A DNA stretch of 64,000 bases from Mesorhizobium waimense (GCF_003601975.1 NZ_QZWZ01000002.1:310001-374000); one strand, 5' to 3'; positions 9,246-18,164 are shown, counted from the stretch's first letter. Numbers and translations: made by a program. The notes: generated by a model from the sequence alone, not told the origin.

Positions 9246-9973
9246 ACCAGCGACGGCCGCTCGCCGCGGCGGATGATCCTGGTTTCCGGCGAGCCGATAA
9301 TGATGCAGGTCGCCATGTCGGCCTTTTCCGCATCGGCGTCGGCCAGCAAGAAAACCTCGATGCGCTCGTCGGGTCGGCCTGCGGCGCGGCCGAAGATGAC
9401 CGGCGTCGTGCCGGGCAGGATGGCGGCGAGGCATTCGAAGGCGCGGCCGAGCTGCCAGGGGCGCGCCTTGCTGATCGGGTTGTAGAGCGCGATGACGAAG
9501 CCGGCGCCGGCAGCCGCCAGCAGGCGCAGTTCGATCAACTCCCACGGCTTCAGATTGTCGGACAGCGAGATGGCGCAGAAATCATGGCCGAGCGGCGCGC
9601 CGATGCGGGCGGCGACCGCGAGCATGGCGGTGATCCCTGGCACGATCGCGACGTCGACGGCGCGCCATTCGGCAGGGCCGGCCTCGATCGCCTCGCAGAC
9701 GGCTGCCGCCATGGCAAAGACGCCGGGATCGCCGCCGGAGACAACGGCGACATCATGGCCCTCGGCGGCCTTCACCAGTGCGTCCTTGGAGCGGGCGAGC
9801 TCCTCGCGATTGTCGGAGGCGACGCGGGTCTGGTCGGGGCGCAGCTCGAGCCGGTCGAGATAAGGCTTGTAGCCGTAGAAGAATTTGGCTTCCGCAACGG
9901 CGCGGCTCGCCTCGGGCGTGACCTGGTCGGCATTGCCGGGCCCAAGGCCGATGACGGTCAGGCGGCCGCTCAT
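9209..9973 (-). CDS. cobJ: precorrin-3B C17-methyltransferase
   Basis: 254-residue SAM-dependent enzyme that methylates C17 and contracts the ring, giving precorrin-4. TVIGLGPGNADQVTPEA opens the protein. VVSGGDPGVFAMA near residue 75 is the GDP-loop, and IVPGITAMLAVAARIGAPLGHDF and IALYNPISKARP follow, as in CobJ/CbiH. The ATG at 9973 overlaps the cobI stop by four bases; the longer open frame begins inside cobI and is not favoured. It is the last gene of the riboswitch-proximal half of the cluster and converges on cobK. Confidence 0.95.
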   Translation of the reverse strand: MSGRLTVIGLGPGNADQVTPEASRAVAEAKFFYGYKPYLDRLELRPDQTRVASDNREELARSKDALVKAAEGHDVAVVSGGDPGVFAMAAAVCEAIEAGPAEWRAVDVAIVPGITAMLAVAARIGAPLGHDFCAISLSDNLKPWELIELRLLAAAGAGFVIALYNPISKARPWQLGRAFECLAAILPGTTPVIFGRAAGRPDERIEVFLLADADAEKADMATCIIIGSPETRIIRRGERPSLVYTPRSATGSRK

Positions 9974-10728
9974 GGCTTGGCTCCCGACGCGCCGGGCCGG
10001 GTCGACCAACCAGCCACCAGCACGATGGCGAAGTAGGGCGCCTTGTCGTCCTGCTTGTCGGCCAGCCGCATCGAGACGCTGCCCGGCATGGTGCCGCGCT
10101 CGACATAGACGGCTTTGGTCAGCTTGCCGGTCGCCTCCAGTGCCCGCCTGATCTTGGGCAGGTTGCGGCCGACCTTCATGATGACAGCGGCATCGGTGTC
10201 CGCAAGGCGGCGGGTCAATTCGAACTCGCTCATCGTGCCCGGCAGCACGGTCAGCACATCGTCGCCCTGGACGATCGGTAGACCGGTCGCCGACCAGCAG
10301 CCGGACATCGCGGTGACGCCGGGAATGACCTCTGTCGGGAAGCGATGCGCCAGCCGAACATGCAGGTGCATGTAGGAGCCGTAGAAGAGCGGATCGCCTT
10401 CCGAGAGCACCGCCACCATCCTGCCGGCATCGAGGTGCACGGCGACGGCCTCGGCCGATTGCTCGTAGAATTCGGTGATCTGCGAGCGGTAGTCGTCGTG
10501 ATCCTTGTCGATCTCCGTCGTCACCGGATAGAGCAGCGGCAGTTCCAGCATGTCCGGCCGGAAGCGCGCCTCGACGATGGCACGAGCATTGCTGTTGTTG
10601 CCGCGCTTGGCGAAGTACGCCACGACATCGGCTTCAGCCAATGCCCGCGCGGCCTTCAGCGTCAGCAGTTCGGGGTCGCCGGGACCGGTGCCGACGCCAA
10701 CCAGGCGGCCTTTTGCTATCGCGTTCAC
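9970..10728 (-). CDS. cobI: precorrin-2 C20-methyltransferase
   Basis: 252-residue tetrapyrrole methylase acting on precorrin-2 to give precorrin-3A. It shows LVGVGTGPGDPELLTLKA at the N-terminus, VLSEGDPLFYGSYMHLH near residue 100, IPGVTAMSGCWSATGLP, and TVLPGTMSEFEL. The start is a GTG (10728-10726) that overlaps the TGA of cobH. An upstream extension in the same frame is just cobH read out of frame. A four-base overlap with cobJ follows. Confidence 0.94.
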   Translation of the reverse strand: MNAIAKGRLVGVGTGPGDPELLTLKAARALAEADVVAYFAKRGNNSNARAIVEARFRPDMLELPLLYPVTTEIDKDHDDYRSQITEFYEQSAEAVAVHLDAGRMVAVLSEGDPLFYGSYMHLHVRLAHRFPTEVIPGVTAMSGCWSATGLPIVQGDDVLTVLPGTMSEFELTRRLADTDAAVIMKVGRNLPKIRRALEATGKLTKAVYVERGTMPGSVSMRLADKQDDKAPYFAIVLVAGWSTRPGASGAKP

Positions 10729-11357
10729 AGGCCCGGCCTCGCCAATGCGTTGAGCGCGGCGGCGGTCATGGCGCTGCCGCCCAGCCTTCCGCGCACGATG
10801 GCGTAGGGCACGCCATAGAAATTCTCGGCCAGCGCATCCTTCGATTCGGCAGCACCGACGAAACCGACCGGCATGCCGATGATCGCGGCCGGCTTCGGCG
10901 CGCCGTCGCGCAGCTTTTCCAGCAGGTAGAAGAGCGCGGTCGGCGCATTGCCGATGGCGACGACCGAACCGGCCATGCGCTCGCCCCACAGGTCGATCGC
11001 AGCGGCCGAGCGGGTGTTGCCGATTGTGTTGGCGATCTCATGTGTTCGCGGGTCGCGCAGGGTGCAGATCACGTCATTGCCGGCCGGCAGCCGGGCGCGG
11101 GTGACGCCATGCGAGACCATCTCGGCGTCGCAGAAGATCGGCGCACCGCCCGAAAGTGCGGCACGCGCGGCGGCAACGAAATCACTGGAGAAGACGAAAT
11201 GGCTGGCGGCCTCGACCTGGCCGCAGGCATGGATCATGCGGATCGCGACATCTGCCTCGGCATCCGAAAAGCGCGACAGGTCGGCTTCGGCGCGGATGAT
11301 GGCGAAGGAGCGCTCGTAGATCGCCGTGCCGTCGTGGATGTAGTCGTAGGCGGCCAT
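10725..11357 (-). CDS. cobH: precorrin-8X methylmutase
   Basis: 210-residue enzyme that moves the C11 methyl group to C12, forming hydrogenobyrinate. YDYIHDGTAIYERSF, RMIHACGQVEAA, ILCD-like PIFCDAEMVSHGVTR, and VGFVGAAESKDAL are the family blocks. Starting at the ATG 11357-11355 gives 210 residues, places the catalytic His at position 43 as in P. denitrificans CobH, and leaves an AGGA six bases upstream. The ATG six bases earlier (11363) overlaps the cobG stop and is the alternative. Confidence 0.94.
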   Translation of the reverse strand: MAAYDYIHDGTAIYERSFAIIRAEADLSRFSDAEADVAIRMIHACGQVEAASHFVFSSDFVAAARAALSGGAPIFCDAEMVSHGVTRARLPAGNDVICTLRDPRTHEIANTIGNTRSAAAIDLWGERMAGSVVAIGNAPTALFYLLEKLRDGAPKPAAIIGMPVGFVGAAESKDALAENFYGVPYAIVRGRLGGSAMTAAALNALARPGL

Positions 11358-11359
11358 GC

Positions 11360-12871
11360 TCATTCCTGTCGGTAAGCTTCTGCGATGCCGGCCGCGCCAA
11401 GCCTTGCTAGGCAGGCGGCGGCGGTCTCGCCTCGAAGTCGTTCTTTGCGGATTGCCGCTGCAACGCCACTGACACCGCGCGCGGCGTCATAGCCCGGCCT
11501 GTATCCGGCAGGAAGAGCCTTTGCAGTCGCGTCCACGACAAGTCCGGCTCCGTTTTCGTCACCGACCAATGTCAGCGCCGCTTTGCCCGGATGCGCGCAG
11601 CCCTTGGTACAGCCGGAAATGTGCAGGGTGAGGGAGGCATCGAGGATGTCGGCGTTTTCCGAGGCGATGGTCTCGGCGATGTCGCGGGTGGCGATTTGGC
11701 CGGAGGCGCAGGCCGGCGAGCCGGGGCAAGCGGCGATCCTGGTGCGTGGGTCGGATGGGGTTGTGACGAAGCCGAGGGTGGCGGCAGCATGCTGAAGAGC
11801 GGGGCAGGCGGATGGGGAGATGCCCAGGACAAGCAACGCGCGGCCGGGTGCCAGGCGGATTTCGGTTGCGCCCAGGGTGAAGGCGCGTTGGGTGAGGTCG
11901 ATGAGCTTTTGTGCCGGCATGCTGCCGAAGGGCAGGCCTATGCCGAGGGCATGGCCGGCTGCGGCCAATTCGAAGATGCCGACGGGCGAGCGGGCCGAAG
12001 GTGTCAGAGGAAAGCGTTCCTTCGCGCCCCCCTCTGTCCTGCCGGACATCTCCCCCACTTGGGGGGAGATTGTGCTCGCGCCTCTGCTTTCGCCAATCGA
12101 CGAAGTCGAGGAGTGCGGGGAGATTACAGAAACGGAGCCGTCGCCGGAGTTGCCGATCTCCCCCCAAGTGGGGGAGATGTCCGGCAGGACAGAGGGGGGC
12201 GCGAAGGAATGCCAGCTTGCGAGAGATGTCAGCTGCCTCTCAGTCAAATCCCTTGTATGCGCGTCGCGGCCTTTCTCGGCAATCATCCTCAGAGCCGCGA
12301 CCGTGATATCCCGGGCCGCATCTTCCTCAACAACGGTAAGCGGCGTCGCTGCCTGCCCGTCGCCCGCAACAGACACCCGCCACTGGATTCCCGCATTGGT
12401 GCGCGTTGCAACGAGCCGCACATCGGCCGTCACCGCATCCATGACCAACTGCCCGCCGCCGTCGACGATCACCGAAACCTTCGGCCCTAGCCGCTGCGCC
12501 AGTCCGGCTTCATCGATCGCTGCGCGAATGCTCTCCGCCAACGACCGCGGGTCGGCGACTTCTTGCGGGTCGAGCCCGGCCAGAGGCCCGGTCTCGACCG
12601 GCACGCCGGTGCGCACGGCAATGCCCAGCGCGCCGACCTCTCCAGCCAGCAGACGCGCGCTCTCCAGAGTCAATCCCCGGATCTGCAGGCTGCCGCGGGC
12701 GGTCACTTCCATGATGCCGTTGCCGTGCCGCAAGGCTGATTCGCCGAGTCCGATCAAAAGCTTCGGCGATAGTCCTCCAGCAACCGGGTTGAGCCGCACC
12801 AGAAGTCCGTCGCCGGTCTGCATCGGCTTGCTGAGAGCAGGGCAGGCGCCGCGGCGGGAGAAGGCGTTCAT
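11360..12871 (-). CDS. cobG: precorrin-3B synthase, carrying an in-frame palindromic insertion
   Basis: 503-residue ferredoxin-nitrite/sulfite-reductase-like monooxygenase that makes precorrin-3B using oxygen. The Fe-S/siroheme-type cysteines are seen in the C-terminal half as CPGSPAC and CTKGC. The N-terminal CPALSKPMQTGDGLLVRLNP is also typical. Between about residues 221 and 286 lies foreign low-complexity sequence (APPSVLPDISPT ... ISPQVGEMSGRTEGGA) encoded by a 54-bp-armed inverted repeat; the same peptide occurs in CobN. The insertion sits between two recognisable domains and keeps the frame open, so the enzyme may still work. cobG overlaps cobN by four bases and precedes cobH. Confidence 0.92.
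   Translation of the reverse strand: MNAFSRRGACPALSKPMQTGDGLLVRLNPVAGGLSPKLLIGLGESALRHGNGIMEVTARGSLQIRGLTLESARLLAGEVGALGIAVRTGVPVETGPLAGLDPQEVADPRSLAESIRAAIDEAGLAQRLGPKVSVIVDGGGQLVMDAVTADVRLVATRTNAGIQWRVSVAGDGQAATPLTVVEEDAARDITVAALRMIAEKGRDAHTRDLTERQLTSLASWHSFAPPSVLPDISPTWGEIGNSGDGSVSVISPHSSTSSIGESRGASTISPQVGEMSGRTEGGAKERFPLTPSARSPVGIFELAAAGHALGIGLPFGSMPAQKLIDLTQRAFTLGATEIRLAPGRALLVLGISPSACPALQHAAATLGFVTTPSDPRTRIAACPGSPACASGQIATRDIAETIASENADILDASLTLHISGCTKGCAHPGKAALTLVGDENGAGLVVDATAKALPAGYRPGYDAARGVSGVAAAIRKERLRGETAAACLARLGAAGIAEAYRQE
12014..12209. repeat. palindromic element inserted in frame in cobG
   Basis: The arms at 12017-12070 and 12156-12209 are perfect 54-bp inverted repeats, with an 85-bp middle. 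Both arms read without stop codons in the cobG frame, giving APPSVLPDISPTWGEI and ISPQVGEMSGRTEGGA. A related element is found in cobN, and similarity extends a few bases left of the arm to about 12014. Its insertion into coding sequence resembles the Rickettsia palindromic elements in behaviour, not in sequence. Confidence 0.9.
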
Positions 12872-15800
12872 GCCGCCACTCCTTGGGCTTCGGCGATCAG
12901 GGTGGCGAGATCGTCGTCGATCGAATTGCGCAGCGGATGCCAGAGGCCGCGCCGCCGTGCCGATTGGAACCGCTCGGCGATAACTTTGGCCGCCGCCGGG
13001 TTCTCGCGCAGGATGAAGGCGCGAACGTCTGGATCGCCGAGATAGGCGTCATGCACGGCCTCGATCAGCGCGCCGGATATGGCGTTCGTCGTTTCGGCAA
13101 AGCCAACCAGCCGGTCAACCGTTTCGGCAAATTCCGAGGCGCCGCGCGGGCCGTGTCGCATCTGGCCGGCGATGAAACGCGGGTTGACGGAGCGGGCGCG
13201 AACGACGCGAGACACGGCTTCTCCGACCGAGCGTGGTTTCGGCATTTGCGGGTCCGTGGTGTCGAGCACGATGACGTCGGCGTTCCTGCCGAGGGCCGCA
13301 AGAGCTGCCGAAAAACCGCCGATGAAGGCGACATCGGCGGAGCCTTCCAAAATGTCGCGGCCGGGGTCGTCGCCGGTATGGACGAGGAGGTCGGCCTCGG
13401 CGATCCGGGTTTCGAAGGCGCCAGGCGCGGAGACCGCTTCGCCGTCGGCGCCGCCATAGGCGTGCGAGGTGGCGTCGAGATAGGCGCGGCCGATTTCTTC
13501 ACGCGCCGCCCAGTCGCCGCTTGCCAAAATGTCTTCGACGCCGGCGCCGTAGGTGCCGGGCGAGGTGCCGAAAATGCGCGGGCTGATCTTGCCCTCGGTG
13601 CGGGTCCTGGCCGCCAATGGGTTTTCCGAAGCGTCCTCGTCGCGGGTGGCAACGGCATTGGCGGCGGCGTCGATAAGGGCGATCTGGGTCGGGAACATGT
13701 CGCGGAACAGGCCCGAAATGCGCCAAGTGACATCGACGCGCGGTCGGCCGAGCGTTGCCGGCGGCAGCACTTCTATGCCGGTGACGCGGCCGGTCGCGGC
13801 ATCCCATTGCGGCCGGCAGCCCATCAGCGCCAGGCCTTGGGCGATCTCCTCGCCGCCGGTGCGCAGCGACGCCGAGCCCCACAGGTCGATGACCAGAGAG
13901 CGCGGCCAGTCGCCATGCGACTGCATGTAGCTTCGCACCACTTCCTCGGCCGCCGCTCTGCCCAGATCAAAGGCAGTCGGCGTCGGCATGGTGCGCGGGT
14001 CCGAGGTGAACAGGTTGCGGCCCGTAGGCAGCACGTCGGAACGGCCGCGCGCCGGCGCACCGGCCGGACCGGCCTTGACGTGGCGGCCGTCGAGCGCCGC
14101 CAAAAGCGCTGACATCTCGGCCGCCGCACTTTGCAGGCGCAGCGGATCGGCTTCCCCCTCGGGCGAGCGCCCATAGATATGCAGGCCATCCTTGATGGCG
14201 AAATCCTTGAGATCGCAAAGCCAGGCGTCGATGCGGCGCAGCGCTTCGTCGGGAGCATCCGTCCTGGCGACACCGGCCTCGGCGGCAAGCCCGGTCTTCT
14301 GCGCCGTCTCGACGATCAGCCTAGCCAGCCGGTCGCGGCGGCGGCGGTCGAGCCCGTCGGCCTGGGCATATTCGTCGACCAGCCGTTCAAGCTTGTGCTG
14401 GTTCTCGTCCAGCCCGGCGCCAGTCAGCGGCGGCGGCAGATGGCCAAGCGTGATGGCGGCAATGCGCCGCTTGGCTTGCGCCGCTTCGCCGGGATTGGAG
14501 ACGATGAAGGGATAGATGACGGGCAGGGGACCGGTGACGATTTCGGGAAAGCAGGTTGCCGAGAGCGCGACTGTCTTGCCGGGCAGCCATTCGAGCGTGC
14601 CGTGGGCGCCGACATGGATGAGGGCGTGCGCGCCGAGGGAATTGCGCAGCCAGAGGCCGAAGGCGATCAGTTCGTGGCGCGGGGGGAGCGTCGGGTCGTG
14701 ATAGTCCGCGCGGCGGTCGGCTGACCGGCCGCGATCAGGGGCCAGCGCCACGGTGATGTTGCCGAAGGTCGCGGCGCGGAAGGGGAAGTGCTTTTCGCCA
14801 AATCTCTGCAAAGGTTGGCGTTCTGTCGCGCCCCCCTCTGTCCTGCCAGACATCTCCCCCACTTGGGGGGAGATTGCGCTCTCGTCTCTGCCTTCGCCAA
14901 TCTCCAACGTTGGAAAGCTGGCACCGTCGGCGAAGCTGCCGATCTCCCCCCTTGTGGGGGAGATGTCCGGCAGGACAGAGGGGGGCGCATTGATGTGAGG
15001 GTCGTTATTGGCTTTCCCCCACGCCGCTTCCATCGCTTCACGCGCGGCTTCGGGTAGCTCCGCCGAAAAGGCGAGGTAATCCTCCAAGGCGAGCCCGTGG
15101 CCACCCTTTTCCAGCATCTCCAGCAACATCCGCGGCGATTGCGGAATCCCTTCAACGGCGTAGCCCTGTTCCTTCAGATCATGCAGCATGGCGAGCACGC
15201 TGGACGGCACGTCGAGGCCGACGGCATAGCCGGTGCGGCCGGGGGCGCTGGGATAGTCGGGGATCAGGATGGCAAGTTTGCGCGTCGCGCGCGGCGCCCG
15301 CTGGAGGCGGACAAACGCCTCGATGCGGTTTGCCACCTGCGCGACGCGGTCCGGCTCCGGCCGGTTGGCGAAGGCGCGGAAGGCCAGTGCCGGATCGGTT
15401 TCGCTTTCACCCTTGAAGGAGATGGCGCCGGCCAGGATGCGGCCGTCGAGTTCGGGCAGCACGACATGCATGGCAAGGTCGGCAGGCGCCAGGCCGCGCT
15501 GGTTTTTCTCCCAGACGTCGCGCCTGGTCGTGGCGACGATGACCTGGAAGACCGGCACGCCGGCGCGGTCGAACAGGGTTTCGACGCCGGGTTCGGCGCC
15601 GGAGGCGAAGGCGGTCGCGGTTATGATCGCGGCGGGGTTCAGCGCGGCGAGTGACGTCTCGACAAAGGCGAGCGAAACCGGGTCCTTGAGGCTCGAGACA
15701 AAGATCGGCACGGGCGCCATGCCGCGCGCTCTGAGTTCTTCAAAAAGCGCGTCGATCGGCGCGACATCGGCGGCGAGCAGCATCGAGCGGTAGAACAGGA

Positions 15801-16404
15801 TGGGGATGACGGCGGCGCAGACATTCGAAAGGCCCGGCTTATCCACGACGCCTCGTCCAGGCTCGTAAAATCCCGCCTTGGGCACCGCGACCGGCTCGAC
15901 GACATCGGCATTCGCCCCCGCCAACCGAGCCAGCCTCTGCACCAGCACCGCCATATTCGCCGGGCCGCCCTCGCGGAAATAGCCAAGCAGCGCGTCCAAC
16001 TCCGCACGCGGCAGTGTCGAGGCTTCGATCAGCCGCAAATCCTCGTCGTGGCTCTCGCCGGGCAGCAGCGCCAGTTTTATGCCGCGCTCACGCGCAATCG
16101 CGGCGAGTTGGTCGCAGCCGTAGCGCCACCAGTCGTAGCCACCGAGGATGCGGACGAGAATGACCCTGGCATGTCGCGCCACGCTGTCGATCCAGAGATC
16201 GACGGACATCGGATGGCGCAGATCGCGAAGCGCTGCCAGCCGCATCGACGGCAGGCGCGCCGCGTCCGCCTTCCACGCCGCCGCCAGTCCGGAGAGATCG
16301 CTGTCGGTGAAGGACAGCGCCACGATATCCGCCGGCGTCTGCCGGAGATCGACAGGCTCGGCGAGGTCGTCGAGCGAGGCGGATGTTGTGGTGAGGATGT
16401 GCAT
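12868..16404 (-). CDS. cobN: cobaltochelatase subunit CobN, carrying an in-frame palindromic insertion
   Basis: 1178-residue large subunit of the aerobic ATP-dependent cobaltochelatase, which inserts cobalt into hydrogenobyrinate a,c-diamide together with CobS and CobT (not in this window). Clear CobN/BchH blocks include HVGAHGTLEWLPGK, FPEIVTGPLPVIYPFIVSNPGEA, YGRSPEG and FGTSPGTYGAGVED. About residues 473-526 are encoded by a palindromic element whose peptide matches the one in CobG. It falls in a variable segment between AMEAAWGKANNDP and the conserved FPFRAATFGNITVALAPDRG. The gene lies 17 bp downstream of cobW and overlaps cobG by four bases. Confidence 0.93.
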   Translation of the reverse strand: MHILTTTSASLDDLAEPVDLRQTPADIVALSFTDSDLSGLAAAWKADAARLPSMRLAALRDLRHPMSVDLWIDSVARHARVILVRILGGYDWWRYGCDQLAAIARERGIKLALLPGESHDEDLRLIEASTLPRAELDALLGYFREGGPANMAVLVQRLARLAGANADVVEPVAVPKAGFYEPGRGVVDKPGLSNVCAAVIPILFYRSMLLAADVAPIDALFEELRARGMAPVPIFVSSLKDPVSLAFVETSLAALNPAAIITATAFASGAEPGVETLFDRAGVPVFQVIVATTRRDVWEKNQRGLAPADLAMHVVLPELDGRILAGAISFKGESETDPALAFRAFANRPEPDRVAQVANRIEAFVRLQRAPRATRKLAILIPDYPSAPGRTGYAVGLDVPSSVLAMLHDLKEQGYAVEGIPQSPRMLLEMLEKGGHGLALEDYLAFSAELPEAAREAMEAAWGKANNDPHINAPPSVLPDISPTRGEIGSFADGASFPTLEIGEGRDESAISPQVGEMSGRTEGGATERQPLQRFGEKHFPFRAATFGNITVALAPDRGRSADRRADYHDPTLPPRHELIAFGLWLRNSLGAHALIHVGAHGTLEWLPGKTVALSATCFPEIVTGPLPVIYPFIVSNPGEAAQAKRRIAAITLGHLPPPLTGAGLDENQHKLERLVDEYAQADGLDRRRRDRLARLIVETAQKTGLAAEAGVARTDAPDEALRRIDAWLCDLKDFAIKDGLHIYGRSPEGEADPLRLQSAAAEMSALLAALDGRHVKAGPAGAPARGRSDVLPTGRNLFTSDPRTMPTPTAFDLGRAAAEEVVRSYMQSHGDWPRSLVIDLWGSASLRTGGEEIAQGLALMGCRPQWDAATGRVTGIEVLPPATLGRPRVDVTWRISGLFRDMFPTQIALIDAAANAVATRDEDASENPLAARTRTEGKISPRIFGTSPGTYGAGVEDILASGDWAAREEIGRAYLDATSHAYGGADGEAVSAPGAFETRIAEADLLVHTGDDPGRDILEGSADVAFIGGFSAALAALGRNADVIVLDTTDPQMPKPRSVGEAVSRVVRARSVNPRFIAGQMRHGPRGASEFAETVDRLVGFAETTNAISGALIEAVHDAYLGDPDVRAFILRENPAAAKVIAERFQSARRRGLWHPLRNSIDDDLATLIAEAQGVAA
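14828..14988. repeat. palindromic element inserted in frame in cobN
   Basis: 161-bp element with arms of about 48 bp (14828-14875 and 14941-14988) that pair with only about three mismatches. The arms match those of the cobG copy almost base for base. The middle also resembles it (both contain a version of TCTGCTTTCGCCAATC). Read on the cobN strand it encodes APPSVLPDISPTRGEI and ISPQVGEMSGRTEGGA, the same frame as in cobG. Confidence 0.9.
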
Positions 16405-16421
16405 CGCGGTTCGGTTTTGCC

Positions 16422-17459
16422 TCAGCCGGCGAGGATACGCTCGATGGCCGGGCGGTTCAGCCCCTTCAGGCCGATGACGACCAGGCGCGAGCGGCGGTCG
16501 TCATCCACCGTCCAGGCGCGGTCGTAATAGTGATTGACGCGCGGGCCGACGGCCTGCAGCAGGAGCCGCATCGGCTTGCCGCCGACCTCGACGAAGCCTT
16601 TGACGCGCAGCACGTTTTCTTCCTCGGCCACGGTGGCGACGCGTTTTGCCAACTCATCCGGATTGGCGATCGAGGGAATGTCGACGATGAACGTGTCGAA
16701 GTCGTCATGCTCGTGGTCGAATGCGCCGTCATGATGGGATTTGCGGTTCTCGATGTCGTCCTCGACGGCGAGACCGAGGCCGAGCAGTACGGAGGGATCG
16801 ACCTTGCCATGCGACGTCGGCACGATCTTCACGGCGCGGGCTGAGTGTTCGTTGATGATGGTGTTGGCGCGAGCCGAACCGGCGGCGTCCATCAGGTCGC
16901 TCTTCGACAGGATAATCAGGTCGGCGCAGGCGATCTGGTCCTCGAACACCTCTTCGACCGGATCGTCATGGTCGAGCGAGTTGTCGGCGGCGCGCTGCGC
17001 TTGCAGGGCGTCCATGTCGTTGGCGACGCGGCCTTCGGCCAGCGCCGGGCCGTCGACCACGGCGATGACGCCATCGACGGTCACCCGGCTCTTCACCGTC
17101 GGCCACTGGAAAGCCTGGACGAGCGGCTTTGGCAGAGCCAGGCCGGAAGTCTCGATCAGGATGTGGTCGACCTTTGGCGTCAGCGACAGGATCTGGTCGA
17201 GCGCCGGAACGAAATCGTCGGCCACGCTGCAGCAGATGCAGCCATTGGCCAGTTCGACGATGTTTTCCTCCGGGCAAGTGTCGATGCCGCAGCCCTTGAG
17301 AATCTCGCCGTCGATGCCGATGTCGCCAAACTCATTCACAATGATCGCAATACGTTTGCCGCCGGCGTTCTCGAGCAGATGGCGGATCAGCGTCGTCTTG
17401 CCGGCGCCGAGGAAACCGGTGACGACGGTGCAAGGAACGCGGGACACGGAAGCGGTCAT
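16422..17459 (-). CDS. cobW: CobW-type GTP-dependent metallochaperone
   Basis: 345-residue G3E-family GTPase, thought to deliver cobalt to the chelatase. The P-loop GFLGAGKTTL lies at residues 15-24. The metal-binding CxCC motif appears as GCICCS near residue 80, and SKSD-type guanine recognition as LSKSDLMD. A His/Asp-rich stretch (KSHHDGAFDHEHDDFD) near residue 225 could hold extra metal. The C-terminal CobW_C domain is present. The ATG at 17459 is chosen because homology starts there and the DUF1636 gene ends two bases upstream; the longer frame only shadows that gene. Confidence 0.94.
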   Translation of the reverse strand: MTASVSRVPCTVVTGFLGAGKTTLIRHLLENAGGKRIAIIVNEFGDIGIDGEILKGCGIDTCPEENIVELANGCICCSVADDFVPALDQILSLTPKVDHILIETSGLALPKPLVQAFQWPTVKSRVTVDGVIAVVDGPALAEGRVANDMDALQAQRAADNSLDHDDPVEEVFEDQIACADLIILSKSDLMDAAGSARANTIINEHSARAVKIVPTSHGKVDPSVLLGLGLAVEDDIENRKSHHDGAFDHEHDDFDTFIVDIPSIANPDELAKRVATVAEEENVLRVKGFVEVGGKPMRLLLQAVGPRVNHYYDRAWTVDDDRRSRLVVIGLKGLNRPAIERILAG

Positions 17460-17461
17460 GG

Positions 17462-17890
17462 TCAGTCCTTCAGGATGTCGAGGGGAGGGATGCGCGCGAC
17501 GAGGCCGCGCTTCAGGGAATCGGGTCGCCCGCGCCAGGGAATGAGGCCGTCGGTCGAGGTGGCGAAGAGCTTTGCGCCGGTGACGAGGTCGGCGCCGCTG
17601 GTCGTGGTAAGGTCGCCGAAGACGTAGCTCCAGCAGCCGTCGCGCAGGATCGCAGCGCTGAGGCGGCGCTTGCAATTGCCGAGGCATTCGACGGTGCGGA
17701 TGCGGAGGTCTTCGCCCGAAGCGGCGCGGCGCGCATCATCGGCGAGCAGCGCGCCGGCACGGGGATGGCCATCGGAGCCGGTCTCGTCGCGGCAGGAGGC
17801 GCAGACAATGACGGTGACGCCGGCGAGGGAATCGCCGCCGCCGGACAATATGTCCGCTGTCTCAGCCGGAAAACTGCTGTCGCGCTCCAA
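17462..17890 (-). CDS. DUF1636 thioredoxin-like ferredoxin-type protein
   Basis: 142-residue protein of a family regularly found next to cobW/cobN. Two cysteine pairs, CASC near residue 31 and CLGNC near residue 70, are spaced like the ligands of thioredoxin-fold [2Fe-2S] ferredoxins, so a metal or cluster role is likely. It is the first gene after the B12 riboswitch and ends 2 bp before cobW. The function is not established; cobalt handling or electron supply are both possible. The N-terminal ~20 residues are poorly conserved in appearance, so a start at an internal codon cannot be excluded. Confidence 0.8.
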   Translation of the reverse strand: MERDSSFPAETADILSGGGDSLAGVTVIVCASCRDETGSDGHPRAGALLADDARRAASGEDLRIRTVECLGNCKRRLSAAILRDGCWSYVFGDLTTTSGADLVTGAKLFATSTDGLIPWRGRPDSLKRGLVARIPPLDILKD

Positions 17891-17943
17891 ATCAGGCTCC
17901 TTGCCCGGAAAACCCGCCAGGCGATCGGATTCTTTATGTCTCA

Positions 17944-18125
17944 GACGGCAGGTCTCCTGGCTCGCGGGTCATCGCCTCGGTGCCGCCTTCCCGGGAACAT
18001 CCCAGTGGTTTTCGGCTGAGGCTCGTCGCTTACAGTTGCGGGGACAGCCGCGGATTTGAGATCTTCAGATCCCGCACCGCATTCCCTCTTGGCTCCTCCC
18101 TTTGCCGAGAGGAGACCGTCTGCAG
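17944..18125 (-). promoter_or_regulatory. cobalamin (AdoCbl) riboswitch upstream of DUF1636-cobW-cobN
   Basis: Read on the minus strand, the conserved blocks appear in order. GAGGGAATGCGGTG comes first, then CTGTCCCCGCAACTGTAAGC, then CCACTGGGA, and finally the B12 box AGCCAGGAGACCTGCC (bases 17962-17947). The leader ends about 55 bases before the DUF1636 start. Binding of adenosylcobalamin would be expected to reduce expression of the cob genes downstream. Exact ends are approximate. Confidence 0.93.
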
Positions 18126-18164
18126 CGGATTTAGGCTTGTAGGGACAGTCGTGTCAACGCGCGT

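Noticed and set aside
12014..14988. CRISPR-like reading of the two palindromic elements
   Set aside because: Only two copies nearly 3 kb apart, each a long inverted repeat inside a coding frame, with no spacer array or cas genes.
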